Positions 17,096 to 25,646 of a DNA stretch of 64,000 nucleotides are shown here, piece after piece. The DNA is from Candidatus Centipeda massiliensis (GTDB lineage Bacteria; Bacillota; Negativicutes; Selenomonadales; Selenomonadaceae): positions 520,299 through 584,298 of the forward strand of contig NZ_LT985754.1 of assembly GCF_900290285.1 (NCBI RefSeq). Direction: 5' to 3'. The notes beneath the pieces are model-generated. The model did no database searches, was not told where the DNA came from, and was given only the letters and a program-made list of their open reading frames with translations. How positions within the stretch are numbered: position 1 is the first letter of the stretch; every line of letters begins with the position of its first letter. A program made the position numbers and the translations under genes.

Positions 17096-17461
17096 GTGCA
17101 TATTCTTATCATGGGAGGCACAATATTACCGGAATTGTTCAAAAACTCCATAAAAGTGTTTTCCTATTTTAGCGCGAAAGCAATATATTATAGTTTTGAA
17201 TCGAAAAATTTCAGAGATTTTTCATAAAACTTGTGATTGCCCGTGTTTTATATGGACTTTTGCGCGGTATCGCAGATTTTGCTTTCTGCCATGGAAAGCA
17301 AGATTTTATAGAATACAAAACACAAAAAAATATAAAATAGATACACATGAAATGATAAAGATGTTATAAAAAGCTAACTATTCCTGTGCGGAGGTGATGA
17401 GGGCGGGGAAGTTCGGAGTATTTCAAATATCTCGTTTTGTGGATGGTAAGGAGGAAAAGTG
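17096..17461 (+). promoter_or_regulatory. AT-rich control region upstream of the first GPH symporter
   Basis: 366 bases without a gene, much richer in A and T than the surroundings. It holds an imperfect palindrome at 17275-17305 (GATTTTGCTTTC and GAAAGCAAGATT, one mismatch, 7-base centre) that could be an operator or hairpin. Several TATAAT-like boxes make the promoter ambiguous. A strong AAGGAGG box near 17449 serves the next gene. Confidence 0.45.
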
Positions 17462-18850
17462 ATGAGTAATACTCAGATGGCTGCGGCCGCCGGCGGTAAG
17501 CTGCCGTGGATGACACGTATCGCTTACGGTCTCGGCGACACTGCTCAGAACGTCGTATGGGGTGCAATGGGCATTCTGACGTTCTTCTACACGGACTACG
17601 CTGGGATTGACCCCGCGATGGTCGGTATGGTCATGTTGATTTCGCGCTGCTTTGACGGTGTGTCCGACGTTATCATGGGATTTATCGTCGAGAAGACGAA
17701 CTCCAAATGGGGGAAATCTCGCCCTTGGATTCTCTGGGGAAGCATACCGTTCGCGATTTCTATCGTACTTATTTATACGGTACCACAAGGCTCGTCGGCG
17801 ATGCAGTTCGCCTATCTGTTTGTTACCTACAACTTCTGTACGACGGTCTGCTACACAGCGTTGAATCTGCCGTATGGCTCGCTGTCGGCGATGATGACGC
17901 GCTCCTCACGTGAGCGCGATATGCTCTCAATCACGCGTATGTGCCTCTCCCCGTGGGGGCGTATCCTCTCGGTCTCGGCGACGCTCCCGCTCGTCAAGGT
18001 CTTTGGCGACACGCAGATGGCATGGGTTCAGGTCATGAGCATCTGGGCGGTTGTCGGACTCGGACTCCTGCTCTTCTGTTTCTCACGCTGCAAAGAGACG
18101 GTTGTCATCGAAGCGCGTGAAAAGGTCGCAAAGATTCCCGTCGGGAAGGCACTCAAATGTCTCGCTGTCAACCCTTACTTCTGGGCGGGCATGACGGTCT
18201 GGATGATGCAGAACGTCATCTTCACCATCACGGGCACGATTCTCCCGTATTACTGCAAGTATATCTTTGCCGATGATACGATCTACGGCAGCCTCTATCT
18301 CATGGAGACACTCATTACAATCTTTGTCATGGCAGTCTTCAGCCCGCGTCTGCTGCAAAAGTTCGGCAAACGCAATATGTCCCTCGCAGGCGTTGTGCTC
18401 TGTTTCGTCGGTCATGCGATCTTCTTGATCAATCCGACGGATCTCAACTGGGTTATCTTTAGCTGCGTCATTCGCGGCATTGGATTCGCTCCGGTGCAGT
18501 CCGTTATCTTCGGCTTCCTTGGCGATGCGGTTGAGTATGGACAGTGGAAGACGCATGTGCGTCAGGAAGGTCTCATCTTCTCCGGCGGCTCGGTCGGTAC
18601 GAAGGTCGGTTCGGGTCTCACGAGTGCATTCCTCACGGGTCTGCTCTCCTATGCAGGTTATGTTGCGTCGTCCTCCGGCTCCATCATGCAGAGCCAGCAG
18701 GTTATTGACATGATCGTCAGCATCTATATGTGGGGACCGATCTTTGTCTGGGCTGTCCTTGTTGTGCTTCTCTACTTCTATCAGTTGGACAAGAAGTATC
18801 CAGAGATCATGCGTGAACTCGTTGCACGCGAAGCGCGCGGCGAGATGTAA
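17462..18850 (+). CDS. GPH-family sugar:cation symporter (MelB type), copy 1
   Basis: A 462-residue protein with 12 membrane segments of the glycoside-pentoside-hexuronide:cation family. The family signature is clear: RIAYGLGDTAQN at the N terminus, ILTFFYTDYAG, then GRPW-like GKSRPWILWG after TM4, and NLPYGSLSAMMT. It is paralogous to the protein at 24143 along its full length. The ATG at 17462 is preferred to the overlapping GTG at 17459. A hairpin and then a cytidylate-kinase-like gene follow within 42 bases, so the two form an operon. Substrate is likely a polyol, glycoside or uronate; not resolvable. Confidence 0.9.
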   Translation: MSNTQMAAAAGGKLPWMTRIAYGLGDTAQNVVWGAMGILTFFYTDYAGIDPAMVGMVMLISRCFDGVSDVIMGFIVEKTNSKWGKSRPWILWGSIPFAISIVLIYTVPQGSSAMQFAYLFVTYNFCTTVCYTALNLPYGSLSAMMTRSSRERDMLSITRMCLSPWGRILSVSATLPLVKVFGDTQMAWVQVMSIWAVVGLGLLLFCFSRCKETVVIEAREKVAKIPVGKALKCLAVNPYFWAGMTVWMMQNVIFTITGTILPYYCKYIFADDTIYGSLYLMETLITIFVMAVFSPRLLQKFGKRNMSLAGVVLCFVGHAIFLINPTDLNWVIFSCVIRGIGFAPVQSVIFGFLGDAVEYGQWKTHVRQEGLIFSGGSVGTKVGSGLTSAFLTGLLSYAGYVASSSGSIMQSQQVIDMIVSIYMWGPIFVWAVLVVLLYFYQLDKKYPEIMRELVAREARGEM

Positions 18851-18854
18851 GCAT

Positions 18855-18875
18855 CTGAGGGCATTTTGCCCTCAG
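18855..18875 (+). other. Intercistronic hairpin
   Basis: CTGAGGGC-atttt-GCCCTCAG is a perfect 8-base stem without a T run. It lies between the symporter stop and the ribosome binding site of the kinase-like gene, and may tune mRNA stability or relative expression. Confidence 0.6.
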
Positions 18876-18891
18876 GTATGAAAGGAGAGAA

Positions 18892-19494
18892 ATGATGGAT
18901 CAGAAAACACTTATCACGATCACGCGTCAGTACGGCAGCGGTGGACGTGAGGTTGCGGAGTTGGTTGCCAAAAAGATGGGCGTGCGCCGCTATGACCGCA
19001 AGATCGTCGCGATGGCGGCGGAAAAACTCGGAACAGCGGATGACTTTCACGCGGTTCTTGAAAGCTCTTACAATGCACCGGGCACGGGATTCGGCGATCT
19101 GGGCGACTATGCCTATGACCGTATGCCGCAGCACAACCGCATGTACATCGAGCAGGCAAAGACGATCCTGAAGATTGCTGAGACGGAGAGCGCTGTTTTC
19201 CTCGGACGCTGTGCCGACTACATTCTGAAGGACAATCCGAATGCGTTCTCGTTCTTCATCTATGCGGATGAGGCGTATCGCAAGGAACGTTCCAAGACGC
19301 ATTACGGCGAGCGCACACTCAAGGAACTGGATGCAGAGGACGCGATCCGCAAGCAGTACTATGCCTACTACACGGGGCAGACATGGGGCGCGCCGGAGAA
19401 CTATGATCTCCTCATCAATACGAGCCAGCTCTCACTGGAAGCAGCGGCAGAGCTTATCCTGAGCTATGTTGAGCTGCGTCGTCGCGGAAAATAA
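18892..19494 (+). CDS. Cytidylate kinase-like protein, copy 1
   Basis: A 200-residue protein of the cytidylate-kinase-like family (PF13189 type). The N terminus ITRQYGSGGREVAELVAKKMG replaces the standard P-loop GxxGSGKG of genuine CMP kinases. VFLGRCADYILKD and a C-terminal DLLINTSQLSLE are also family features. Real substrates of this family are largely unknown. It is co-transcribed with a GPH sugar symporter, and a second copy is at 30099. Two start ATGs (18892, 18895) are equally possible behind AAAGGAGAG. Confidence 0.85.
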   Translation: MMDQKTLITITRQYGSGGREVAELVAKKMGVRRYDRKIVAMAAEKLGTADDFHAVLESSYNAPGTGFGDLGDYAYDRMPQHNRMYIEQAKTILKIAETESAVFLGRCADYILKDNPNAFSFFIYADEAYRKERSKTHYGERTLKELDAEDAIRKQYYAYYTGQTWGAPENYDLLINTSQLSLEAAAELILSYVELRRRGK

Positions 19495-19506
19495 TAGAAG
19501 CAGCTG

Positions 19507-19561
19507 GGCTGCATTACGAGAAAATAAAAATCTCGTAATGCAGCCTCTTTTTTATTTTTTT
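19507..19561 (+). terminator. Strong rho-independent terminator
   Basis: Perfect 15-base stem (GGCTGCATTACGAGA and complement) around a 9-base A-rich loop, followed by a run of about 16 bases that are nearly all T. Confidence 0.95.
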
Positions 19562-19567
19562 TGGGAC

Positions 19568-19595
19568 TTGTCAATCTTTTTGAAGTATGTATAAT
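19568..19595 (+). promoter_or_regulatory. Sigma-70-type promoter of the SSS symporter
   Basis: TTGTCA (19568-19573), 16-base spacer, perfect TATAAT (19590-19595). It directly follows the upstream terminator, giving a leader of about 85 bases before the start at 19688. Confidence 0.7.
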
Positions 19596-19620
19596 AATGC
19601 TTGGTTATCTTATTATTATG

Positions 19621-19666
19621 TTTGTAGTCTTTAATGAGCTTGTCATGATAAGCTTTAGACTACAAA
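19621..19666 (+). promoter_or_regulatory. Leader hairpin/operator of the SSS symporter
   Basis: TTTGTAGTCT and AGACTACAAA (10 perfect bases) close a structure with a second inner stem AGCTT/AAGCT. It lies between the predicted transcription start and the ribosome binding site (GGGGGGAA), so it could be a regulator site or an RNA switch controlling translation. Confidence 0.5.
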
Positions 19667-19687
19667 AATTCCATGGGGGGAATAGCA

Positions 19688-21277
19688 ATGATTCCAATTC
19701 TTTCATTCCTCGTGATCGTCGCTGGCATCTGGATTTTTGCATGGTATCGGACGAGGAACATCAACAAGGAGAATACCGATGGGTATTTCTTCAGCGGTCG
19801 CAGTCTCGGTGGGCTTGTCATCGCGGGCACAATGCTCATGGCAAATCTCTCGACGGAGCAGATTGTCGGGCAGAGCGGGCTTGCGTATGCGGTTGGCATG
19901 GAGGTTATGGCGTGGGAGATCATCGCCTGTTTCTCGATTCTGACGCTTGCCTTTGTCTTCCTGCCGAACTATCTGCGGCACGGTGTCTCGACGATTCCGG
20001 AATTCCTCGCGCTGCGCTACGACAATCAGTTTCGGCTTGTCATCTCGTTCCTGATTCAGACGAGCTATGCCTTTATCCTCCTGCCCGGCATTCTCTACTC
20101 AGGTGCGCTCGTGTTCAATCAGCTGTTCAGTGTGAGCGAGCTGCTCGGCATCTCGCAGTATGAGGGCATCATGGTGACGGCGGCGATCGTCGGCATTGTG
20201 GGACTCGCCTATCTCCTCATGGGCGGCATGGGCATCAGTGCGGTGAGTGACAGCGTCTATGGCGTGGGGCTCCTCGTCGGCGGCATCAGCATTCCGTTCA
20301 TCGGACTCTATATGCTCGGCGACGGCAGCATCGTCGATGGGTTCTCGCGCATGGCTGCGGCAGCACCGGAGAAGCTGAATGCCATCGGAGCGATTGACTC
20401 AAAGGCGGTGCCGTGGCCGACACTGCTGCTTGGGCTGCTCTTTAACACGATGTTCTACTGGAACACGAACCAGTTCATCGTACAGAAGACCATTGCGGGG
20501 CGCAATCTTGCCGAGGGGCAGAAGGGCGTTTTGACGCTTGCGATTTTCAAACTCTTTGGGCCGCTCTTCCTCGTTTTGCCCGGCATCATCGCCTTCGTCA
20601 TGTTCGACGGCTCGCTGCCCCTGCCGGATGCCGCCTATCCGACGCTCGTGAAGGCGATTTTGCCGCCGTGGATGTACGGCATCTTCGGTGCAATTATCTT
20701 CGGTGCGATTCTCAGTACGTATGTCGCCGCACTCAACAGCGCCGCGACGCTCTTCTCGCTCGACTTTTACAAGGGGATCTTCCGCAAGGATGCCTCTGAG
20801 CGGAGTGTTGTGCGCGTGGGCAGGATCACGAACATCGTCATTGCCCTCGTCTCCATCGGTCTTGCACCGCTCCTCATCAACGCGCCGACGGGGCTGTATA
20901 ACTTCCTCCAGGAGTACGTGGGCTTCTACAATATCCCGCTCATCGTCATCATCCTGTTTGGCTTCTTCAACAAGAGCGTCTCGGCGGTGGGGGCGAAGAT
21001 CTGCTTCACCTTCCACATCGTCGTCTACATCATCGCGAAGTTCCTCTTCGGCGATCTGAACTTCCTCTACATCCACAGTGTACTATTCTTCCTCGACATC
21101 CTCGTCATGTGGGGATCGACGAAGTTCGCACCGCTCGCGGGCGGCTATTCGTTCACGCCGAATGCGAACAAGGTCGATCTCACGCCGTGGAAGTATCGTA
21201 AGTACGTTGCCGTCGTCGTAGTCCTCGGTATCTTCACCGTCTATGCGATCTTCTCCCCGCTTGGGATTGGGCGGTAA
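19688..21277 (+). CDS. Sodium:solute symporter family protein (SGLT-like)
   Basis: A 529-residue integral membrane protein with about 14 membrane segments of the SSS/SLC5 family. Family elements include DGYFFSGRSLGGLVIAGTML, NLSTEQIVGQSG, the WNTNQFIVQKTIAGRN segment (residues about 258-273) and GAILSTYVAALNSAATLFSLD in TM8, which contains the Ser/Asn positions that form the sodium site. The closest type by pattern is the SGLT-like sugar/inositol group. The ATG at 19688 is used because GGGGGGAA precedes it; the ATG at 19673 overlaps that box. It has its own promoter and terminator. Substrate could be a sugar or inositol. Confidence 0.88.
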   Translation: MIPILSFLVIVAGIWIFAWYRTRNINKENTDGYFFSGRSLGGLVIAGTMLMANLSTEQIVGQSGLAYAVGMEVMAWEIIACFSILTLAFVFLPNYLRHGVSTIPEFLALRYDNQFRLVISFLIQTSYAFILLPGILYSGALVFNQLFSVSELLGISQYEGIMVTAAIVGIVGLAYLLMGGMGISAVSDSVYGVGLLVGGISIPFIGLYMLGDGSIVDGFSRMAAAAPEKLNAIGAIDSKAVPWPTLLLGLLFNTMFYWNTNQFIVQKTIAGRNLAEGQKGVLTLAIFKLFGPLFLVLPGIIAFVMFDGSLPLPDAAYPTLVKAILPPWMYGIFGAIIFGAILSTYVAALNSAATLFSLDFYKGIFRKDASERSVVRVGRITNIVIALVSIGLAPLLINAPTGLYNFLQEYVGFYNIPLIVIILFGFFNKSVSAVGAKICFTFHIVVYIIAKFLFGDLNFLYIHSVLFFLDILVMWGSTKFAPLAGGYSFTPNANKVDLTPWKYRKYVAVVVVLGIFTVYAIFSPLGIGR

Positions 21278-21298
21278 AGCGTAGATTTCATATTGTGC

Positions 21299-21332
21299 AA
21301 AAAGCTGCTCCGACCTTCTGGAGCGGCTTTTT
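21299..21332 (+). terminator. Terminator after the SSS symporter
   Basis: AAAAAGCTGCTCC / GGAGCGGCTTTTT stem (one G-T pair) with an 8-base loop and T run. Confidence 0.85.
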
Positions 21333-21402
21333 CGTTTGTCATCGAAAAATATATGTGCTAAAATATAATCGACAATAAACAAGTACAAGGAGGTGTTTGA
21401 CC

Positions 21403-21606
21403 ATGGCCACTATCAGTTTTGACCGCGAGATACGCGTGCGGCCGGAGGATATGGATCGGTTTTTGGATGCAATAAAAAAGCCGCCAAAGCATAAGTTTGT
21501 CGTGTATGATATTGAAAAAGAGATGAGAGAAAGTCGAAGGTTATTAGAAAATGCCTTTCACTCCGTTGAAAACTCTGCAAGAAAAGATACCGATTCAGAC
21601 GATTGA
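21403..21606 (+). CDS. Antitoxin-like partner of GNAT toxin
   Basis: A 67-residue charged protein (MATISFDREIRVRPEDMDRF start) without recognised catalytic residues. It resembles the short N-terminal-strand antitoxins encoded in front of GNAT toxins in Firmicutes. AAGGAGG (21387-21393) precedes the ATG at 21403, and a TATAAT box is at 21364-21369. Its last 56 bases overlap the start of the acetyltransferase gene in another frame, so translation of the two is coupled. Assigned from context and length, not from a known motif. Confidence 0.65.
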   Translation: MATISFDREIRVRPEDMDRFLDAIKKPPKHKFVVYDIEKEMRESRRLLENAFHSVENSARKDTDSDD

Positions 21607-22123
21607 ACAGGCTTTCTCGCGATTCTCATGCAAAAGAGATATGGATATAGAGAGCTTTTTGAAGAATCGAGCCATACAATTTGAAGAACTGGCAAAAAGC
21701 AGGACATATTTCTTTATTGACCAGAGCGCAGCGGAGAACAGAGAAATTGAAATATGGGGCTTTTTCTCAATCGCCCCGCAGATTCTGCATTTGCCGGAAG
21801 GATTGTCGATCCGAGCCAGAAAGGAACTGGACGGATTTTCCGGGAAGATTCACGGGGAAAAGATTTCTGTCCTGCCGGTCATGCTCATCGGTCAAATTGC
21901 AAAAAATGATCAATATGAAAACGTCATAACGGGAAAAGCGCTTTTAGCGCACGCATTGACTGTCGCTCAGTCAGTGCATGAGATGATAGGCGGCAGGATC
22001 GTTATGGTTGATGTAAAGTCGGATGCCAAGGGCTTAATAAGGTTCTACGAAGAGAACGGCTTTGTGCTGATCTCGGAGGATCCCGAGACGGGGCTGTCCC
22101 AGATGATCTATATGCTGTGTTGA
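21551..22123 (+). CDS. GNAT-family acetyltransferase, probable TA-system toxin
   Basis: A 190-residue GNAT-fold protein. The region FLKNRAIQFEELAKSRTYFFID and the C-terminal VDVKSDAKGLIRFYEENGF (acetyl-CoA-domain beta5/alpha4) match TacT-like toxins, which acetylate aminoacyl-tRNA. The ATG at 21551 lies inside the preceding small gene and has only a weak AGG box, as expected for translational coupling. The base composition is visibly more AT-rich than the neighbours, consistent with acquisition by transfer. A housekeeping GNAT enzyme is the alternative; the overlapping small partner argues for a toxin. Confidence 0.75.
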   Translation: MPFTPLKTLQEKIPIQTIEQAFSRFSCKRDMDIESFLKNRAIQFEELAKSRTYFFIDQSAAENREIEIWGFFSIAPQILHLPEGLSIRARKELDGFSGKIHGEKISVLPVMLIGQIAKNDQYENVITGKALLAHALTVAQSVHEMIGGRIVMVDVKSDAKGLIRFYEENGFVLISEDPETGLSQMIYMLC

Positions 22124-22131
22124 TACAATCT

Positions 22132-22179
22132 AAAAATAAGACACCTTGACGGAGTTTTTCGTCAGGGTGTCTTATTTTT
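22132..22179 (+). terminator. Terminator of the toxin-antitoxin pair
   Basis: AAAAATAAGACACC(T/C)TGACG stem with its near-perfect complement, ending in TTATTTTTG. Confidence 0.9.
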
Positions 22180-22235
22180 GTCTGCTCTTCGTAAAAATTG
22201 CCAAAGAAGAAACAACGATTCAAAAAATAGGAAAA

Positions 22236-22263
22236 TTACATTTGTGTTCACAGCCCCTATAAT
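22236..22263 (+). promoter_or_regulatory. Promoter of the iolG-hyi-GPH operon
   Basis: TTACAT (22236-22241), 16-base spacer, perfect TATAAT (22258-22263), about 60 bases before the start codon at 22324. Confidence 0.65.
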
Positions 22264-22323
22264 AGAACCAGAAAACGGAACAGTAGATCACCAGATCACC
22301 AGACACAGAAAGGGGCTTTCACC

Positions 22324-23331
22324 ATGAAGATCGGCATCATCGGCGCGGGGCGCATCGGTAAGGTTCACATCCGCAACATTTCGCTCTTTGTTCCCGGCAT
22401 GGAGATCAAGACGGTCGCTGACCCGTTTGCGAATGACGAGACGGCGGCGTACGCGAAGCAGTTCGGCATTCCAAATGTGACGAAGGATGCGGCGGAGATT
22501 CTGAACGATCCTGAGATCGAGGCAGTCGTCATCGCGTCCTCCACGGACACGCATGCGAAGTACATCATCGAGACAGCACAGGCGGGCAAGCATATCTTCT
22601 GTGAGAAGCCGATTGACTATGACATTGCGCGTGTGCATGAGGCAATCGACGCGGCAAAGACGGCGGGCGTGAAGCTGCAGATCGGTTTCTGCCGCCGCTT
22701 CGATCACAACCATCGCGCGGTCTATGAGATGGTACGCGCAGGCAAGGTTGGTGAGCCGCATCTCATCCGCATCAGTTCGCGTGACCCGGAGCCGCCCCCG
22801 ATTGCTTATGTGAAGGTATCCGGCGGCATCTTCTACGATATGATGATTCACGATTTCGATATGGCGCGCTTCCTTGCGGGCGATGAGGCGGAGGAGGTCT
22901 ACGCCGCAGGAGCAGTGCTCGTGGATCCTGCCATCGGGGAGGCGGGCGATGTGGATACCGCCGCCGTCACGGTAAAGTTCCGCTCGGGTGCGATTGCGAC
23001 GATTGACAACAGCCGCAGGGCAGTCTATGGCTACGATCAGCGCGTGGAGGTCTTTGGCTCGAAGGGCGTTGCGATGAACGGCAACGATGTACCGAACACG
23101 GCGACGTTCGCGGATGCGGCGGGCACGGTCGGCGGCACGGCGTTCCAAGTGATGTGGGATCGCTACGAGCGCGCGTTTGTCGAGGAGATGAAGGCGTTCG
23201 CGGAGGCGGTCGAAAATGATGTGGAGACGCCGGTGACAGGGATGGACGGACTCTATCCCGTACTGATGGCGGCGGCTGCGACGAAGTCACTGAAGGAAGG
23301 CCGTCCGGTGAAGATTTCCGAAATTGAGTAA
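22324..23331 (+). CDS. iolG: Inositol 2-dehydrogenase IolG, copy 1
   Basis: A 335-residue Gfo/Idh/MocA oxidoreductase. IolG oxidises myo-inositol (or scyllo-/D-chiro-isomers) to inosose with NAD+. The Rossmann motif GIIGAGRIGKVH opens the protein. The catalytic residues are at the positions known for IolG: Lys95 in CEKPID, and Asp172 and His176 in YDMMIHDFD. The substrate-loop string SRDPEPPPIAYVKVSGG is shared with the copy at 43474. It heads an operon with a hydroxypyruvate-isomerase-like gene and a GPH symporter. Confidence 0.92.
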   Translation: MKIGIIGAGRIGKVHIRNISLFVPGMEIKTVADPFANDETAAYAKQFGIPNVTKDAAEILNDPEIEAVVIASSTDTHAKYIIETAQAGKHIFCEKPIDYDIARVHEAIDAAKTAGVKLQIGFCRRFDHNHRAVYEMVRAGKVGEPHLIRISSRDPEPPPIAYVKVSGGIFYDMMIHDFDMARFLAGDEAEEVYAAGAVLVDPAIGEAGDVDTAAVTVKFRSGAIATIDNSRRAVYGYDQRVEVFGSKGVAMNGNDVPNTATFADAAGTVGGTAFQVMWDRYERAFVEEMKAFAEAVENDVETPVTGMDGLYPVLMAAAATKSLKEGRPVKISEIE

Positions 23332-23344
23332 GGAGGCGGGAGCG

Positions 23345-24124
23345 ATGAAACGCTGTGCATGTATTGATACGCTCTATACGGAGCTGCCGTTTGAGGAGCG
23401 CTTTGCCGCCGCCAAGGCGGATGGGTTCGAGTCGGTGGAGTTCTGGGACTGGCGCATTCGCGATCTCGACCGCGTAAAACAGGAAGTCGACAAGACGGGA
23501 ATCGTCGTCAGCGGGTTCAACGGCGATGCGGACTACTCCCTCGTCGATCCGACGCACAAGGAGCAGTATCTGGCGGCTCTGCGGGAGTCGATGGAGGCGG
23601 CGAAGAAGGTCGGCGCACCGACGGTGACAATCCACTCGAACGCGCTCGGCGAGGGCGGCGTCGTGGTGAATCACTATACGGAGCTGTCGGACACGGTGAA
23701 GCTCTGCTCTATGTACGATACATTGCTCGCTGCGGTGAAGATTGCGGAGGAGTACCAGATTCGCATGAACCTTGAGGCACTGAACATCAAGGTGGATCAT
23801 GTCGGGAACTTCCTCCAAACGACGCAAATGGCGGCGGAGATCACGCGCCTCATCGGTTCACCGTGGCTCAAGGTGCTCTTTGACGCCTACCACATGCAGT
23901 ATAATGAGGGCGCACTATCGTATCAGATTGAAACGTACTTCGATCAGATTGGGCACATCCACATTGCAGACTGTCCGGGGCGGCATGAGCCGGGCACGGG
24001 CGAAATCAACTATTCGTCCATTTACAAGCTGCTGGATCGCCTCGGTTACGTGTACCGTGTGGGGTACGAGCTGTTCCCAGAGACGGATACGAAGACTGCC
24101 GTTGCGGCGATTATGAAGGACTAA
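23345..24124 (+). CDS. Hydroxypyruvate isomerase-like TIM-barrel protein
   Basis: A 259-residue protein of the Hyi/OtnI branch of TIM-barrel isomerases. The branch signature ADCPGRHEPGTGEINY is present. The metal/catalytic glutamates lie in MNLEALN and GYELFPE, and Asp-His lie in LFDAYHMQ. The ATG at 23345 follows AAGGAGG; the frame opening at 23324 overlaps iolG and lacks a site. In this operon it probably isomerises a keto-sugar or keto-acid derived from the transported polyol. Hydroxypyruvate isomerase, 2-oxo-tetronate isomerase and keto-inositol processing are all possible. Confidence 0.85.
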   Translation: MKRCACIDTLYTELPFEERFAAAKADGFESVEFWDWRIRDLDRVKQEVDKTGIVVSGFNGDADYSLVDPTHKEQYLAALRESMEAAKKVGAPTVTIHSNALGEGGVVVNHYTELSDTVKLCSMYDTLLAAVKIAEEYQIRMNLEALNIKVDHVGNFLQTTQMAAEITRLIGSPWLKVLFDAYHMQYNEGALSYQIETYFDQIGHIHIADCPGRHEPGTGEINYSSIYKLLDRLGYVYRVGYELFPETDTKTAVAAIMKD

Positions 24125-24142
24125 GACGAGAGGAGGACGCTC

Positions 24143-25543
24143 ATGAGCACGCAGCAGGCTGTTGCCGTCCCCACAGGGGCGGGCAACGAACGACTTTCAT
24201 GGTTCACACGCATTTCCTATGCGCTTGGCGATACCGCGACGAATATCGTTGCGGGCGCAATGACGATTCTCACATTCTTCTATACGGACTATGCGGGGGT
24301 TGCGCCGACGATGGTCGGTCTCGTCATGCTCCTCTCGCGTATCTTTGACGGGATGTCCGACCTCTTGATGGGCTTCATCGTGGAGCGGACGAACTCCCGC
24401 TGGGGCAAGTCGCGCCCGTGGGTGCTCTGGTCGAGTGTCCCGTTCTGTATCTCGATCGTCCTCATCTACATGGTACCGCAGGGGTCGGATTTCCTGCAAT
24501 TCGTCTATCTCTTTATCACGTATAACTTCTGCAACACGATCTGCTACACGGCGCTGAATCTTCCGTACGGCTCGCTCTCGGCGATGATGACGCGCATCTC
24601 GCACGAGCGCGACATGCTCTCGATCACGCGTATGGCGCTCTCGCCGATCGGCAAGATCATCTCCATCTCTGCGACATTGCCGCTCATCAAGATGCTCGGC
24701 GACAATCAGGCGGCGTGGATCAAGGTCATGGCGATCTGGGCGGTGCTCGCGTTCTTCCTGCTCCTCCTCTGCTTCTGGAAATGTGAGGAGAAGGTCGTGA
24801 TCGAGGCGCGTGAAAAAGGTCCGAGCATCCCCGTCAAGAAGGCACTCAAGTGCCTCCTGATGAACAAGTATTTCTGGATGGCGATGACGATCTGGATGAT
24901 GCAGTGTATTATCCAGATGGTGACAGGAACCCTCCTGCCGTACTACTGCAAATACATCTTCAACGATGGCTCATTGTTCAGTATTCTGCTGCTCCTCGAG
25001 GTGGTTGTCACCATCGTCTTTACCCTGCTCTTCTGCCCCACGCTTCTCAAGCGGTTCGGCAAGCGCAATATGTCCATCATCGGTGTCTCGGTCGCGCTCG
25101 CGGGGCATCTCATCTACTGCCTGAATCCGCTTGATTTCAACTGGGTGGTCTTCAGCTGTGTGATCCGCGGTATCGGCTTTGCTCCGCTGAACTCTGTCAT
25201 CTTCGGCTTCCTCGGCGATGTCGTGGAGTACGGCCAGTGGAAGTTCCATGTGCGTCAGGAAGGTCTGATCTTCTCCGGCGGCTCGGTCGGCTACAAGGTC
25301 GGTACGGGCGCGACGGGCGCACTCATCACGGCACTCATGTCGTGGTCGGGCTACATCGCCTCGAGCACGGCGGATGCGGTACAGCCGCAGTCGGCAATCG
25401 ACATGATCGTCCACATGTATGAGTTGGGCATCATCCTGATCTGGGTGATCCTGCTTGTCGTCCTCTTCTGCTACAAGCTGGATAAGCTCTATCCGACCAT
25501 CATGAAGGATCTCATCGAGCGCGAGGCGCGCGGGGAACTCTGA
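24143..25543 (+). CDS. GPH-family sugar:cation symporter, copy 2
   Basis: A 466-residue, 12-TM GPH transporter, clearly paralogous to the protein at 17462 (shared RISYALGDTA/RIAYGLGDTA, GKSRPWVLW, NLPYGSLSAMMTR, RHVQEGLIFSGGSVG-like C half). It is the third gene of the iolG operon with an 18-bp gap, so its substrate is probably a compound oxidised by that IolG, such as an inositol or inositol-like polyol. The three-component sensor cluster starts 104 bases downstream. Confidence 0.9.
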   Translation: MSTQQAVAVPTGAGNERLSWFTRISYALGDTATNIVAGAMTILTFFYTDYAGVAPTMVGLVMLLSRIFDGMSDLLMGFIVERTNSRWGKSRPWVLWSSVPFCISIVLIYMVPQGSDFLQFVYLFITYNFCNTICYTALNLPYGSLSAMMTRISHERDMLSITRMALSPIGKIISISATLPLIKMLGDNQAAWIKVMAIWAVLAFFLLLLCFWKCEEKVVIEAREKGPSIPVKKALKCLLMNKYFWMAMTIWMMQCIIQMVTGTLLPYYCKYIFNDGSLFSILLLLEVVVTIVFTLLFCPTLLKRFGKRNMSIIGVSVALAGHLIYCLNPLDFNWVVFSCVIRGIGFAPLNSVIFGFLGDVVEYGQWKFHVRQEGLIFSGGSVGYKVGTGATGALITALMSWSGYIASSTADAVQPQSAIDMIVHMYELGIILIWVILLVVLFCYKLDKLYPTIMKDLIEREARGEL

Positions 25544-25564
25544 TTCCTTGAAAATGACGTTTTC

Positions 25565-25598
25565 GAAATCCCCCGAACACATGCTGTTCGGGGATTTC
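25565..25598 (+). terminator. Terminator after the iolG-hyi-GPH operon
   Basis: GAAATCCCCCGAAC / GTTCGGGGATTTC stem with a 7-base loop. The T run after it is poor, so efficiency is uncertain. Confidence 0.6.
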
Positions 25599-25646
25599 CT
25601 GCGCTCTGTGTTATAATAAATCCATCGATGCGAAAGGGGGCTGCCC

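Noticed and set aside
19561-20163. Plus-strand frame of 200 codons starting before the SSS symporter
   Set aside because: It runs through the promoter, the leader hairpin and then the symporter gene in another frame; the symporter sequence is unmistakable.
17462-25543. The two GPH symporters as a recent tandem duplication
   Set aside because: They align over their full length but differ at many positions and have different neighbours, so the duplication is old or they were acquired separately.
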